Below are positions 35,549-48,208 of a DNA stretch of 64,000 nt, piece after piece. Each line of letters opens with the position of its first letter. Within the stretch, counting starts at the first letter, position 1. The stretch covers positions 9,424,001 to 9,488,000 of the forward strand of contig NC_135060.1 in NCBI RefSeq assembly GCF_051014685.1. The letters run 5' to 3'. The stretch is from Ptiloglossa arizonensis (lineage: Eukaryota; Arthropoda; Insecta; Hymenoptera; Colletidae). The notes under the pieces were generated by a model. It had not been told where the DNA came from. It saw only the letters and a list, made by a program, of their open reading frames with translations, and did not search any database. Position numbers and translations under genes: made by a program.

Positions 35549-37082
35549 TTCTTGAGTCTATTGCCTGGTGAAGTATCATTGGGAATATTGAAATTATGTC
35601 GAGGTTACGTGGTATTCGAGGAAATGTAACGCAACAAACTTTGATATTTAAGATAAATATGATTTTCAAACGAACGGAAGATACAATACTGGAAGATAGT
35701 ACATGAAAATATATCCTTTAACTATATGAGAAAATTTTTCTTTTCGTAGCACGTGCTTCTTTTTACGTTATTCGTTGTCGCTACTGTTCTTTGGTAGTCG
35801 AGGGTTCGTTTCGACGGAAATATCGTAATATTGATGCACAAATATTAATTTGTCGATAGTTCGCTATTTTGAACCACGCGTTTAGGGGAGAAGCTTCCTT
35901 ACAAAGTAAAGAGAAGTCCCCTTCTTTGAGCATTTCACGCGCCAATTGAATCATCGCAGCCAATTGGCACTCTCTGCGCGTGACACGCCCTGTCCATTGT
36001 AGAAAGTGTTACGAGTGAAATATTTATTACCAACGTGTCACGGACCACCCAGCCGACGAATAGTTTTTAATCAAATAAGCTCTATGCTCAGCGTTCGGCA
36101 TGAATAAATTATTTCAAACAAAGTGACTAATTTTCTCAAAATTGGAAAACACACCATACTCAAAAGGTCGACGAACGACGATAATAAGAATCTCGATAAT
36201 AGTTTTATTTCCGTACACGAGACCCAGATCGTCCGAGATTTTCCAAATAAAACATTCTCGTCGTATTACATTGAACATTAATACGAATTACGAAACCGCG
36301 TGACATATATTTCCCACGTAACGATACCACGTTATTCCTTCCAAACTTTTTCATTACGGTGCTGTTCCACGACACAGCTGCGCGACATGGATGTTGAAAA
36401 AGATGGTTGAAATCGCGCGACGAGATCAAATATCCTCGATTCGACGGTTGACAGGGTTGTTACTCGAAACCGGAGGTCTCCATTAAAAAGCTCCGTTCTC
36501 CTCTCCATTGTGTCGCGTCGGAGGTACGCGAACACGACGCGGATATTACTCGTATCGGAAGTGAAAAATGGCGACAATTATGCGAAATAACGAGTGAACA
36601 CCGCGATGCATCGAGCGACGTTATTCTCTTTCTGTCGCGGGTCGAGATAAGGTCGTGCGTTTTTGCGTTTGCGTTTGCGATGGCGCGTGCGCGTGCGCGT
36701 ACGGTGACGCTAGACGCGAGCGTCCGGCCAGCCGCGGCGCTTTGTTTCTCTTTCGCGGCGCGCGTTCGCCGATCCCGCTTCCGGTTTCCGGTAGATTTCC
36801 GCCTCGACGGCGTTCGTGAAAAATTGCGTTTCGTCCGACGCTGCCGCCTGCCCGCCGGAGCGTTACAACGCGCTCGATGACGCAAGCACCGATGAAATCT
36901 CGTTTCTTGCTCACGGGCCTTCTGGTTCCGTTTCTCCCCCATCCTCCGCGTCTCGAACTCTTCGCGAGCTCAACGCGTGTTTTCGCCCCCTTTGTTTTCC
37001 TATTCGACCCGAACACGCGTGATCCCGGTTTCTGGTGTCCTTCATCGGTCAACTTTGTCTTCGTCTTTGCATCCGTCTTCTT
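35549..37082. other. Intron or intergenic sequence
   Basis: No supported gene. The 36620-36960 block is CpG-rich with GCGTGCGCGTGCG runs and gives long Arg-rich frames on both strands (up to 160 codons on the minus strand) that do not resemble proteins. Confidence 0.4.
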
Positions 37083-37118
37083 TTCTCTCTCTCTCTCTCT
37101 CTCTCTACCTCTACCTAC

Positions 37119-37161
<43 letters not shown>

Positions 37162-37169
37162 CCTCTCTT

Positions 37170-37219
<50 letters not shown>

Positions 37220-37236
37220 CGTCTCTCTCTCTCTTC
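37083..37236. repeat. Compound microsatellite (TC)n-(ATCT)n-(TC)n
   Basis: About 11 TC dinucleotides are followed by ACCT variants and then a long (CTAT)n tract interrupted once by ACCTCTCTTTC, ending in another TC run. Repetitive Ser/Leu/Tyr frames here are artefacts of the repeat. Confidence 0.95.
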
Positions 37237-38990
37237 GTCGTGCTCCCGCGTGTTCTACGGGTTCTTCCACCCCTCACCAAGGAAACGTCGACATCCATCA
37301 TCCGAGAACACCGAATCTCGGCGTTCGCCGAGGTGTCCGACTCTGGTTGCTCCCAAGGAGGTCGCTGACTTTTCTACCGAGATCGTTCGCGACAGAGAGA
37401 AACTGATTTCACCGGACCCGACGACACTTTTTGGCTCGTGCGATCCGTCGTAGAAAGAGTGCTTTTTGCAAGCAGCGGTTTGTAAACTCGGAAAAGGACA
37501 TTATTCGAGTTTGTCATAGTTTAAGGTTAGCGACGGGGTGCCACCACGATCGTATCGAGTGACTTTTATCGGTACGATTGTTACAAACGTAGATGGCGCG
37601 TGGACGTATTTACGTACGAAAGAACGAAACAAGAGAGGGAATCATCGAGTGCTCGAATTTTTATAGGTTTCGTCGGTTGTCGACTCAGAAACTTATCACC
37701 GACCCATGATCTCGTTGTCAACTCTCAGAACTGTCGTCAATCGAGGAAATATTTTCACCTCGCGAAACATCGAAGATCGCGTTTCGATTCGACTCGACGG
37801 TCGTTCTCGCGTAGAAGTATCAAGGCGATCCGTTTAAAAAATTAAGGCACCGTTGTATTTCCCAAGAGACTTCGTCCCTTCCCCTTCGAACAGATTTTAA
37901 TCTTTAAATGCGTGTATTTCGGAAACTACGTTGAATATTTGAAAACTACTTTCGGTTAGAGGACTTCGAGGGGGGGATTGAATTTTCAAAGAAATAGGTC
38001 GTTGGGTGGATGACACCGAGATCGTTTTAAGGTCGATTATATTTATCTCGATAGATTGATATAACGTGCGCGCAATTTTTCGTGGAACGACTCCACTTTG
38101 AAAAATAATCAACGCGCTAAATTGTAATTATCGGACTGCCCTGTATAAGTGTTCAATTTCTGGAAAATGAAATAAACTTCTTTCGCTGATAAATCGGAGT
38201 TTAAATTGGTAATTTCGTTTATAACTTCGGGAATGTGTTCCGAGGGAAAAATGTTCATCGTTGAAAACGATCTTATCGTTGAGTAGATTCTAAATCGAGT
38301 CTCGAAAGCGTAGCGTTGTAATCGAGTATTACGGGGAGGAATTAAACTTTCCTAAGAAGTAGAAAATTGCCATCGCCGTTAACGCGAAGAGAAAACGCGA
38401 CTCGGGCACCGAGACGTTGTACAAATTTCATCGAACACGCCACGCCGTAAAACTGACTGCAGATTGTATGCGCAAATGTAAGCCGGATGTCCTCGGAGTC
38501 GTTTTTGCGAGAGTCCACGAACCGAGCCAACAACCGAGTCGTCCTCTTGCCAATGCTGTATTTCGCTTCTTATCGCGCGGTCGTAAAGTGCATTCGCTTT
38601 TGATCACGGTACGTAAGGAAAGGCGAATCTCGAATTATCGATGTAACACGCATTCCGCGATGTATCCGCGAGCAACCACCTCGCCAAGGAAACTCGCATA
38701 CTGTCGTAAGAATCACTTGGAACGAGAACGTTACGAAAGAGATTACCTATCTACCGGAACGAAGATGCTGGATATTTTCCTCGATGTTACGACAATATTT
38801 TCGTCCGCGTTAAAAGTCGAAACGGTCCCGTCGATGGAACATCACCTCGTCGACTATCGTTTATCAAAGTTAAATTTTAATAACGACGTTTTAACGCTGC
38901 ACTTTCGTTGTTACAACTTCGAGAGTGCTAGTAACCTAACGAGTGTTTCCTGAAATACTTTCGTACCTGTTTTACGTTGTCTCTATTGCG
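37237..38990. other. Intron or intergenic sequence
   Basis: No supported gene. A 178-codon frame at 38417-38953 lacks domain features and was not accepted. Confidence 0.4.
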
Positions 38991-39253
38991 GAGGAATGTT
39001 GGGCATTCAGGGAGGTTAACGACAATGCATCTCTTTGATGATGATAATAATGTAAAATTTATTTAAACACGAAACTCTCGCTTTACAATTCTGACGACGA
39101 CGACTTTCTGTGTATGTTCGTTCGGGACCGGACAGAGGCTTATATCGTATAGAAAGATATTTTCGTTGATATTTTCGTAAACGTTGTGTAGAAGAATGTT
39201 AGGCGTTCAGGTAGGTTAACAATACACCTCTTCGATAATAATAATGTAAAATA
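38991..39253. repeat. Direct repeat of about 65-70 bp, spaced 200 bp
   Basis: Copy A (38991-39060) and copy B (39191-39253) share GGAATGTTGGGCATTCAGG / GAATGTTAGGCGTTCAGG, then AGGTTAACRAYAATRCAYCTCTT and GATAATAATAATGTAAAAT. The sequence before each copy (TACTTTCGT...GTTTTACGTTGT and TATTTTCGT...GTAAACGTTGT) is also alike, suggesting a 200-bp tandem duplication. Copy B runs directly into the next MITE. Confidence 0.65.
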
Positions 39254-39388
39254 TTGGATCGTTCGGAAAATTATTTCGTTTTCCAAAATGGAGAATAAAA
39301 CATTTAATAAAATGTTTATACACTTCAAAAAAATCATGTTTCATTTTCACCAAATAAACGAAATGAACAATTTCCGAATAACCTAATA
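39252..39388 (-). mobile_element. Mariner-type MITE, copy 6
   Basis: Inverted relative to the copy at 8931. It starts TATTGGATCGTTCGGAAAATT and CGTTTTCCAAAATGGAGAAT, and ends CGAAATGAACAATTTCCGAATAACCTAATA. Full length and bounded by TA. Confidence 0.78.
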
Positions 39389-41012
39389 TATTTAAGCCAC
39401 GAATCTGAACTTTCCGACCACGCGTAACAAAACCCTTTCCTCAACCTCAATGTTCATCTCCTTCAGCCTGAAAACTCCAGACCTGTTTCCAACGATTCGT
39501 GCACACTCCCGAAAATTGATATCCTACTCCAAACTAAAAACATCCACTCGATGCTCTGAGCCAAACACTTTTCATTCGCACTCAATCACACCGATATCAA
39601 TCTCATACCGGCGCTATTTACTATTCGATATGAAATACATGGTTTCGGAGGCGTTAACGAGCATCGAATTCAACGATTTCCGTAACGAAAATAAAATACG
39701 AATTTCACTCGAAAATGTCCAGGTTTTATTCGCGAGACCGCGATGTTGCATCGGGATCGAAATCGAACGTCTCCTTGATGAGGAAATTCCGTTTCCGATT
39801 GAACGTAATTACACGATCCCGGACCCAACGGTGTCCTGTTCGTTGTATAAAGAAATCGATTTACTCGTGTTTCAAACCCGATGAATTAGCGGTCTCGGGT
39901 GTTTTCTTCGTTCGTGAAAACGTGCCTCGGTTGGGGTTATGCAAGTCGACGGTCCCTGTTGTTCCCCGTGATTGGAAATCGCTTTTGTCGTTAAGCCAAA
40001 TCGCGTTTCTAGATTGCCTCGTTACCTCGAGCTATTCTGGACACCTCGGACCCGGTCGACACAGGAACGAACGAGAAGGGATCGGTTAAAGCCTGTATTG
40101 CGAAAGCCTCGTCCAATTATCAGCGTCTACGGGCCTCAAAGCAGTCGCTCCTTTATTGTGTTTACTGATTGCTGACGACGCCTCCGAAGGTAGTAGCTTC
40201 GCTTAGGTGAGGAGCTGCCCGATATTCAAACACCCGAATTTTCAGCCCTCTCCGTTGAGAAACAGGACTCTCCTGGTCGTATTAATTCCGTACCGAGATT
40301 CCGTCCATCGTGTTGGCATATTGACAGCAGCGAACCGATACATCCGTGTTTTCGACCGTTTGCGGATCCACCGCCGCGTGAAATTCCAATTGGGAAACTT
40401 TTGCTCCCGTTTTAGCGTAGCGAAAATTGTTTTCCATCGGACGAACGAAATCGAGACGATTTTACGAGCGTCTGGTATTGTCGTCTTCCGTGTACGACGT
40501 ATAAATCCGAAAAATCTACGAACGGGAATTCGGTGATGATAAATATAAAAGTAGAAACGAATAATTTGCAACGATGCGGTACACTTCCATTTTACGAGGA
40601 AGATTTTCTCGAAATCTTTGCGCAAGCATGTTAATCCGACACAGGAACTGTACTATCGGGGGACTGTAAATTAGTAGAAAGAATGTTCGAGAAATTTTTA
40701 TTTCTTTTTTCTCCGGGAACGATACAACGTTTATACGAAATGTGTTTCAATATATTTTGAGATTTAGAAGTTACTTATACAGATGTAAATAAAACCGGTG
40801 AGTGCGACGTAAGAGAAGGCTTTTCCAGTAATGTCGAAAAATCTGAGCACGACCAACAGTTTTATTTATTTATTTATATACGGGCAATAAACCCATTGAT
40901 CTATAAAAAAAAATAAACATAATGCGTCGATTAAAGAAAAAAGATATTACAATTTAGATACATTGAAAAAGTCGAGAGATACAGAATATTTATTAGCCGA
41001 AGTGCAAATGTT
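39389..41012. other. Intron or intergenic sequence
   Basis: No supported gene. A (TTTA)n run lies at about 40860-40876. Confidence 0.35.
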
Positions 41013-41014
41013 CT

Positions 41015-41245
41015 CTATCCTATGGTATCTTTCAAAACAATCTCCAACGTACAGTCCTGTATGTCCTTTTCGACTACACGTATCGCAAAAATAATTAGTT
41101 TGGCGTCTTCCGCCCTTAATCTTTCCATTTCAACGTACACAACAATCTTTACTTTTTCCACCTTCATAATGCCACGATATATGCAGTTTTCCATTAAGTC
41201 TTTCCTCTTTACTGGATTTCGTTCGTGAACAGATTCTTTAGACAT
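41015..41245 (-). other. Small open frame of uncertain status
   Basis: A 76-codon minus-strand frame starts at an ATG and is rich in Glu, Lys, Val and Ile (for example MKVEKVKIVVYVEMERLRAED), unlike the Arg/Ser-rich chance frames elsewhere. An AATAAA-like string follows downstream on the same strand. No known domain is recognised. It could be a decayed transposon or gene fragment, or chance in an AT-rich stretch. Confidence 0.2.
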
Positions 41246-43002
41246 TCAGGTTCGTTCGGAGAAAGTGTAACCTAATACATAGTTGAACAAAGTACAAAAT
41301 TAATATGATTCCTTGCTGTAGTGGCTGAGGCCAAAGGTACAACCATAAAAGGTTAAGGAAATGTAGCTCTTTGGTATAAAAGTGCGAGCAAACCTAAAGG
41401 ATCTCGAGGTAGCACAAAAATTTGCGAGATGTACGATCCGAATCGTCGTTCGACCATTTGCTATGTTCAGTTTCGAAGACAAATTGGACGAGTTTTGCGC
41501 CGTTTTATCGTTTCCCCTCGATCGGTTATCGAGCGATCGCGCGTCGGGTTAGCAGGCCAACTAACTTTCGAATTTTCCTGCGCCACGATACCCGGTCATT
41601 GGCATAACGAGAAGAAACTTGGCCGAAAGAAAATCAAGCACCAGGAAAGGGGAAGGGAAAAAAATCCCGGGAAACTTTTTGGTGGTTCGCGATGGAGACC
41701 GCCGAGACGGTGAAGAATAGCGAGCGTCGAACAGAAAGACGGCGAAAAGTTCGAAAATTCGTTGAAGCGACGCCAAGTCCGACATGGTATACAGAGGGCA
41801 CAAAATGGCGGGCAGAGTCACGTTTGTCTTACAGTTCTTGCCGGGGCTCACCCCCGTTGCTACCGTTTGTTCTTTTGATTCTTTCCAGTCGCTTCACCGC
41901 CATTCGTCGTCCATCTAACCCTCCCCTCCACCCTTCCATGGCCGCCCGTTGCCTTCCAAAGTAACCCCTGGAATCTTTCCGCGAAAAGTTTGGTTATTTA
42001 ATTTTCTGGCCGCGGCGTGCCAGAGGAATCCGTCTTTGTCTTGTTTTCCCTCGCTAGTTTCGTTTCGCGTCGGCGTTAAGGGTGCGCGTCCATTTCGTTG
42101 CGCTTCGGACAAACGTCTTTCTGTGTCAAACGTTCTATCGAGGCTCGAGGATGTACGTCGAAAGTCATCGTTGACGATCAGGGACGTATCTTTCGGTTGG
42201 ATAGTTCCTCGAGATTGTTTCGTCGTTGATGGCTCCGTTGTTTCGTAAAAGGAACCTTACGTTGACTCTGTCAAGGTCGCGCTCACGTATACGCGAAAAT
42301 ATTTGTTTTGCAAACACTCTCTGTCGTTTCGTCGTCGAGCAAAATGTGATCATCTCCGTGGAGATGGAACTTGAGATATCGACCCGATGGAACGTTACTG
42401 GAACACGCTAAATCGTTACAACGCGTGCAACGATATTATACGATACGTCGCGCGGAATGTTTCCCGGTGTGTGTTCGCCGGAGCCCCTTCGCAAACGAGG
42501 GTGGCGCCTCTCTCTACGAAGCAACGTTGAGTCTTTAAATATCGTCCTGGATAGGGAATAGGGTTTTAAACAGTCCCTTCTGTCCCCCGCTGTTGAACAT
42601 TCAGCTACGAACAGACCGTGTAGAAAAAATACGACACCCCTCGTATTTCGAGGGAGAAGAAATCCCGTGGAACGTGGCTCGAAGACTCGCGGTTCTCAAA
42701 GAACGCGAAGGATCGAGCTGATGGAGCTTCAATTTTCACGGTCTGTGATCGAAGGTGCGAACTTTCGCGCTGTAATCTCATCGCTCGACTCGGGGCTGGA
42801 TGTCTTCGAACGGTACCACGGTACCCGAATAGGTACCTGTTCCGTTTCATTTCAGGCAAATCGCAGCATAAATTCTCCCTTTATCTTACGAGTACACGCG
42901 CGTGTCGTTGTCTCTTAAGAAAAGAACAAAAAGAAAACGAAAAGGTGACACGTGGCTCGGCGCAATCGGTCCGATAAAGAACGTTAATTCGCACTCGCGA
43001 AA
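41246..43002. other. Intron or intergenic sequence
   Basis: No supported gene and no recognised repeat. Confidence 0.35.
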
Positions 43003-43096
43003 TATTGGGTCGTTCGGAAAGTCACTTCGTTTTCCAAAATGGAGAATATATAATTTAATAAAATGTATATAAAACATTCTAAAAAAATCGTGTTTC
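43003..43096 (-). mobile_element. Mariner-type MITE, copy 7 (truncated)
   Basis: TATTGGGTCGTTCGGAAAGTC and CGTTTTCCAAAATGGAGAATATATAATTTAATAAAATG match the inverted family. The copy ends within the GTGTTTC (GAAACAC) box and lacks the other inverted repeat. Confidence 0.72.
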
Positions 43097-44251
43097 TAAT
43101 ACATCAAGCCTTATTTCCCTCGTTTTCAAAGATGTCAGAGTATCCAAAAGTCACTAATCGCGACATCTCTGATTAGAAATGTTAAATACTTGTATATACC
43201 GTACTCGTCCTTTACTTGGAACATTCTTATCCCCAGCCTCTCGTGAGAACCTAACATTGTAAACACACACTGAGAATCATTCTGTAAACTGTACATCAAA
43301 GCATTAAACGTTCAAAATCTGTATTATAGAAGCAATATTGAAGACTATCAACCCGCAGTGTGCAATCGCCAACAGAAACCCTTAAAAAAAATCGAATTAG
43401 TTCACGCGTGTAAAAGGACGCGAACGCCGTAAGGAATGTCCAAGTTTCCAGGAACTGCTACACGGAACTGTATACCTACTTCACCGGATATCCGTGGAGG
43501 TGCACGATAGATGAGGAAACACGGGCCCGCTGGCGTTACAGAAACGATACCATCGCGGTGAAAAAACAAGGCATCGCGCAGTTCCTCGCGATTACTCGCA
43601 GCGTAACGCGCGACGTTTCCCGGTGAATTCTCCCCATGGTGGTTCCTTTTTGAACGCTCGTTATCGTGCAAACGGCGTCACGGGACGACACCGTGGAAGC
43701 TTCTTTCGCGAGAAGAAGAGGGGTGGCAACCCCCTCGGCTCGCGCGAAGATTCCCCGACGCGCGTATCGGTCTCGAGCAGCTTCTTCGGCGGCGGTTCGC
43801 GGATAAAGATCTCTCCGGGCATTTTACGAGTCCGTGGCTCGATCGTTCGAGGGGTTTTCCGTCGCGCATTGAACGGTCCCGCGTTATCCGAACGTATCTC
43901 CGCGCGTAAGGGTCCACGGGGTAAGGGACCAGCTCGGGCGGATGTTCGTTGTATACACAACGGGCTCCGTGGGGCCGCGCTCGCAACCCAGGATCCTCTC
44001 GGCTCGTGTTCGTGCGAGTACGTACACGGCCGGCGGCCGTGGGCATGCCAGCGCCGGGCGTATAATTCAGTTTTACCCTGAAACGACTCATTTATATGCG
44101 TTCGTTTGATTGAATCTCTCCCGCGTAGCCCTGACTCTCCCTCCTCGACCGTTTCCTCTCCCCGTTCGCTTGCTTTCGTTCTCGCTTTCTCCGTACAGAT
44201 TCCCAACCCCTGTTTCTGCTCCTCTTTCAGCCTGCCCGGTTTCTCGTCGCG
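43097..44251. other. Intron or intergenic sequence, GC-rich right half
   Basis: No supported gene. The 43640-44070 block is CpG-rich with open frames on both strands. It might be a regulatory or promoter-like island, but no core promoter can be assigned. Confidence 0.35.
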
Positions 44252-44324
44252 TTCTCTCTCTCTCTCTCTCTGTCTCTCTGTCTATCTGTCTCTCTTTCTT
44301 TCTTTCTCTCTCTCTGTCTGTCTT
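44252..44324. repeat. (TC)n-type microsatellite
   Basis: A pyrimidine run of TC, TCTG, TATC and TTTC units. On the opposite strand it reads GAGAG, the binding core of GAGA factor in Drosophila; whether it is bound here is unknown. Confidence 0.9.
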
Positions 44325-47300
44325 CTTCGCGTCCCTCTGTTTCCTTCTCTCCGCACACGCCTCCCGTCTTTCGGTCTTTGTCTCGTCGAGCTCCGCCACT
44401 CCACCCCCAGTTTCGCCACCCTCGACACCAACGCGGTTAGCTGTTTCAATTTCCCCTCGCCGCACAAAACTGAAAGGCGTGCCCGTCATCTGCCGTATCC
44501 ACTCGCCGGCGCTTCCACTTTCGACTCCCCGGCGACGTCTATCCGCGTGTCACGGATATTATTGTAGCCAGGTTGGACGCGCGACGTCCGAGTTCGATGG
44601 CGTACGTCCACCGCGATCGAACGATCGGTTCACCTCGTACGATCGTCCTGGTCGTTTCTACCGACGACTGGTAACCGGTCCGATTCCTCCCGGTCCGTTT
44701 ATCGGGACACGATCGCGGCTAATTCGGCACGAAAGCTCGCGAAACGCGATCCGCTCGGCTGCGGATCGCTTCGACCCTGTTTGAAATTTCCCTGGGCGAG
44801 ATTACGCTCCGAAATCGTTTCGTTTCCACGTGGATGATAACCCACGTTTCGGGGAACCGCGAAGAAACGAGGAAGCTATATTTACGAGCGAGTCTTCTCG
44901 AGGAATCTCGCCCCTACGTCCCGGAAAATATCCCTCGTCTTCGAATAGCGAAATTATCGCGAACGCGTAAACTCTCCTTCGAAAAATTATTCCACACTGC
45001 GATCGCGTACTTTGACCACGAACACGTCGAGAAGTTCGCGCTCGAAGTTGCTTCGTTTCTAGAAGGGATGAAAATCTACGTTCGAGGAAGTACCGAGAAC
45101 AAAGGGGTGCGATATTTTGAGTACGAAGAGCGGCGTTCGTGGACGAGAAATGTTATCGAAGGGACCGTCTCCTCGTACCGAAAATATTATCTATTTTTAA
45201 ATAGCTCGTGATATCGTTTGAAAAAAAAATCGTTCGACTCGATAACGCGAAGTTTGATTTCAAAGATGCAGCGTTTAAAGTCTCTGTAAACTCGGCAATT
45301 TATTTTAAACGCGAATTCGATCGTTCTCTTCGCCGAGTTACCATTTGTTCGATATACTCGCAACGTTTGCGTCTCGAACGCAGTAACGCAGGATTCCGTA
45401 AAATACGCGACGCGGTTTTTAGCACGGTTTAACGCAATTTTGTCGGCTACCGGGGTGGAATCGCGTGTAACGCGACTGATTATTCGTCAGGAATCGAAAC
45501 GACGAAGGGATTCGTAGAAGACAACCTCGGTTCTACCCGGGATGTACGGCTAACGCAATTATATATCCACCCTCTGACTTTCCGCTCATGAATATCAACG
45601 TTCGTTTGATTCGTATAATGTCGAGTTATTGTTGCGGAATTGAATCGGATCGAACGAATTGATTCCGACAAAAGCGTCCTCGAAACAATTCTAATTCGAA
45701 GAAAATTATTTCAATGTTAATTACCGCCGCGAAACGTCCCACGAGAAATACTTTTCGTTCGTGCAAATTTTTTCTCCCGAATATTCACGGGACGCGGTCC
45801 GCCGGATTTTTTCCCTCGTCTCTTTTTTGGACACGTATTTCGTGAAATTAAAAGACGAAACTATCTCGACGGGAGCGTTAATTGAACCGAGAGGAAACCC
45901 TTCCTTTTTTTTCTTTCGCCCATATCGCGGTATAAATTATTCAATATCGGTGTCCTTAACAATACGCGGAGAACGAAGAAAAGTTTGAGAATCGTTATCG
46001 GACTCTGTTCGTTTTGCGCCTTCAATCAAGCTCCGTTGTCTAGACAATTAACCGGACGGTCGATGCAATTAAAAGCAATTGTTACGAGTGTGTGTCTGTG
46101 TGCGGGCTCGGGCGCAGACGCGTGTGCCAGTGCGACTGAGAATTAATGTTCCTGTATTAGAACAAACGGATCGTTCGTCGGCCCGTGGTTTTCGGTAACC
46201 GCTTTATTCGCGAACATTTATTCTAATCCGAACGTTTCCCCATCGATGAAAATAGAACTTCATCGTTTATCGCAAAATCGATTATTTCGCCGAATTTTAT
46301 ACCAGTTCGAAGATCACGATACTGTCCAACGAACGGTTAATTTTTCTACCGTAACGTTACTTCTTACGGACGAAGATTTTATTTTCAAATCGCTTTTCAA
46401 TTGCAAAGAAATTTCGCACGATACAGTACCTGGATCTGTAACGGAACAATTTTACTTTCTACTAATTGTACAAAGTAATTCGCACATACGGCAAACCGTG
46501 CGTTCGTTTCTAAACCGGATCCGTGGAAAAGTTAATTCCGCACGGACCTCGGGCAAGTATTTTTCCTCGCTTTCTAAAATTTTCAAGATACCCGCGTCGA
46601 CCGTTTTACGAAAATTACGTTTCACGTTCGTTCGATCCTCTCGACGAGCGAACGAAAATCCCGCAAGGTCCCGTGCAAGGAAATTCCACCTCGGTCGTTT
46701 TCGTTCCCAATGAAAATCAACTTGGAGGATACCCTTCGAACGCGTTCGGCACGCGAGTACTCGACGATCGCTAATTTTTAGTTACTCGCACGCGAAGCGG
46801 TACAATGTCAGCTACGGCACCAAAAAAAAAAAAAAAAAACAAAAAAAAAACATTTCCCGTCCCAAACGATCCGTATAGATTGTTGTTAAACGCGACGTTT
46901 CCACGGAAATCCATTAAACCGATTTTCAGCGAAATACGAGCGTGCACCGCAAACAATTTTAAAATCGGTCGTCTGGAAAACAAAGCCGTCGAAAAAAAAA
47001 AAAAAGAAAAAAAAACTTGTATTCCACGTTTTTTCATTTATTTCTCGGTGTCGCTCATTTCGAGACACACGACCCTTCCCGTGTACATTCGATTCCATTT
47101 TATCTCGCTGCCTCCGTACAACCCTCTTCGAAAAACCGTACGAGGAATCGTTCTTTTCTTCGGTGCTTCGCGACCAGATTTTTCCTTCTAACGATTGACA
47201 CTGATAATCGACGTCTCGGGGGGTTCGAAAAGGTTCTCGCCGTGGGGTACCATCGATCCGGGTTGACGCCGCGGAATGCTTTCCAGGATAGGCCGTTTAT

Positions 47301-48063
47301 TCCGGCTGCTTGCAGGCCGGCGGCTAATTACTTCGGTTAACTGCTCGTGAAAAATGCACTACTGGCCGAATCCCCCGAAACGGAATGTATAATCAGGCCG
47401 GATTGGCCGGGGCGATCGAGGGCAGGAATATGCGACGGGGACAGCTCGATCGTTTCGAGCGGACATCACTGTAATCACTGGTAATGCAGATGGCGGTCGT
47501 CCGGCGACGGGCGCATCGACAATCAGCCATATAATTAGAGACCCCGACCACCAATTAAGCAGCATTCATTGGACGCGATCGTTATACCGGGCGGTAAGCA
47601 TATTGCCGTGAAAAATGTACACGCCGTTGCTAAACGTTGCTTAACGCGCCCGTTGTCGCGGTTCCCGATCCGCCGCGACTCGATCGAAAAACAACGAGCT
47701 TTCCGAGTCAAGAAAAGTAACAACAAACGTGCGATCCACCGCGCTGAAAAGGAGAACGAATTCACAGCCGACCGGTTTTCTCGTTACTTAAAAGATGATA
47801 ATTAAATTTTGGCCAAAGGGGCTCGTTTCGTTGGGTACGAGGGAAATTATCGGTGATTTCGCGATTCGGTACCTTTTCGTACGGTCTTGATGACTATCGC
47901 GTCGATGTGCAATCGAAATCGTTGATTTCTGGAGCATCGAGAGTCGCGCTTGGACGAGTCATCTTTGTATTACAAATCTCTCGGTTACGTGTTGGTATGA
48001 CTTGTTCTTTTCTTTATTCTTGTAGGATTTTGGAATGAAAATGTGGAACTTTTTAATTAAATA
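44325..48063. other. Intron or intergenic sequence
   Basis: No supported gene. It contains A-rich tracts at about 46821-46850 and 46994-47015. A 155-codon frame at 46246-46713 has an ATG but no recognisable feature. The 47463-47600 segment is listed separately. Confidence 0.4.
47463..47600. promoter_or_regulatory. Candidate cis-regulatory block
   Basis: Within about 130 bases there are several homeodomain-type cores: GTAATCAC, GGTAATGC, ATAATTAG, CAATTAAG and ATTCATTG, interleaved with GC-rich sequence and no long open frame. Clusters of this kind are typical of insect enhancers. The evidence is motif density only. Confidence 0.2.
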
Positions 48064-48208
48064 TATTGAATCGTTTGGAAAGTCATTTTATATGCCAAAA
48101 TGAAGAATATGTAATTTAATAAAATGTTCGTACACTTAAAAAAAAATCATGTTTCATTTTCACCAAAAAAAAAAAAAGGAACGAAATGACTTTCCGAACA
48201 ATCTAATA
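48064..48208 (-). mobile_element. Mariner-type MITE, copy 8
   Basis: A full-length inverted copy, TATTGAATCGTTTGGAAAGTC to CGAAATGACTTTCCGAACAATCTAATA. The interior CCAAAATGAAGAATATGTAATTTAATAAAATG and ATCATGTTTCATTTTCACC match. An expanded A13 tract lies at about 48165-48177. Confidence 0.8.

Noticed and set aside
36460..36942. 160-codon minus-strand frame
   Set aside because: Arg/Thr-rich translation of a GCGTGCGCG block with overlapping frames on both strands; no protein features.
41249..41277. GGTTCGTTCGGAGAAAGT...ACCTAATA, possible MITE remnant
   Set aside because: It has extra bases relative to the family ends and none of the interior landmarks; not distinguishable from chance.
44110..44784. 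224-codon Ser/Leu/Pro-rich plus-strand frame
   Set aside because: It is generated by the (TC)n tract at 44252-44324. Other frames are equally open.
46246..46713. 155-codon ATG frame
   Set aside because: No recognisable domain, no splice context, and composition like the surrounding chance frames.
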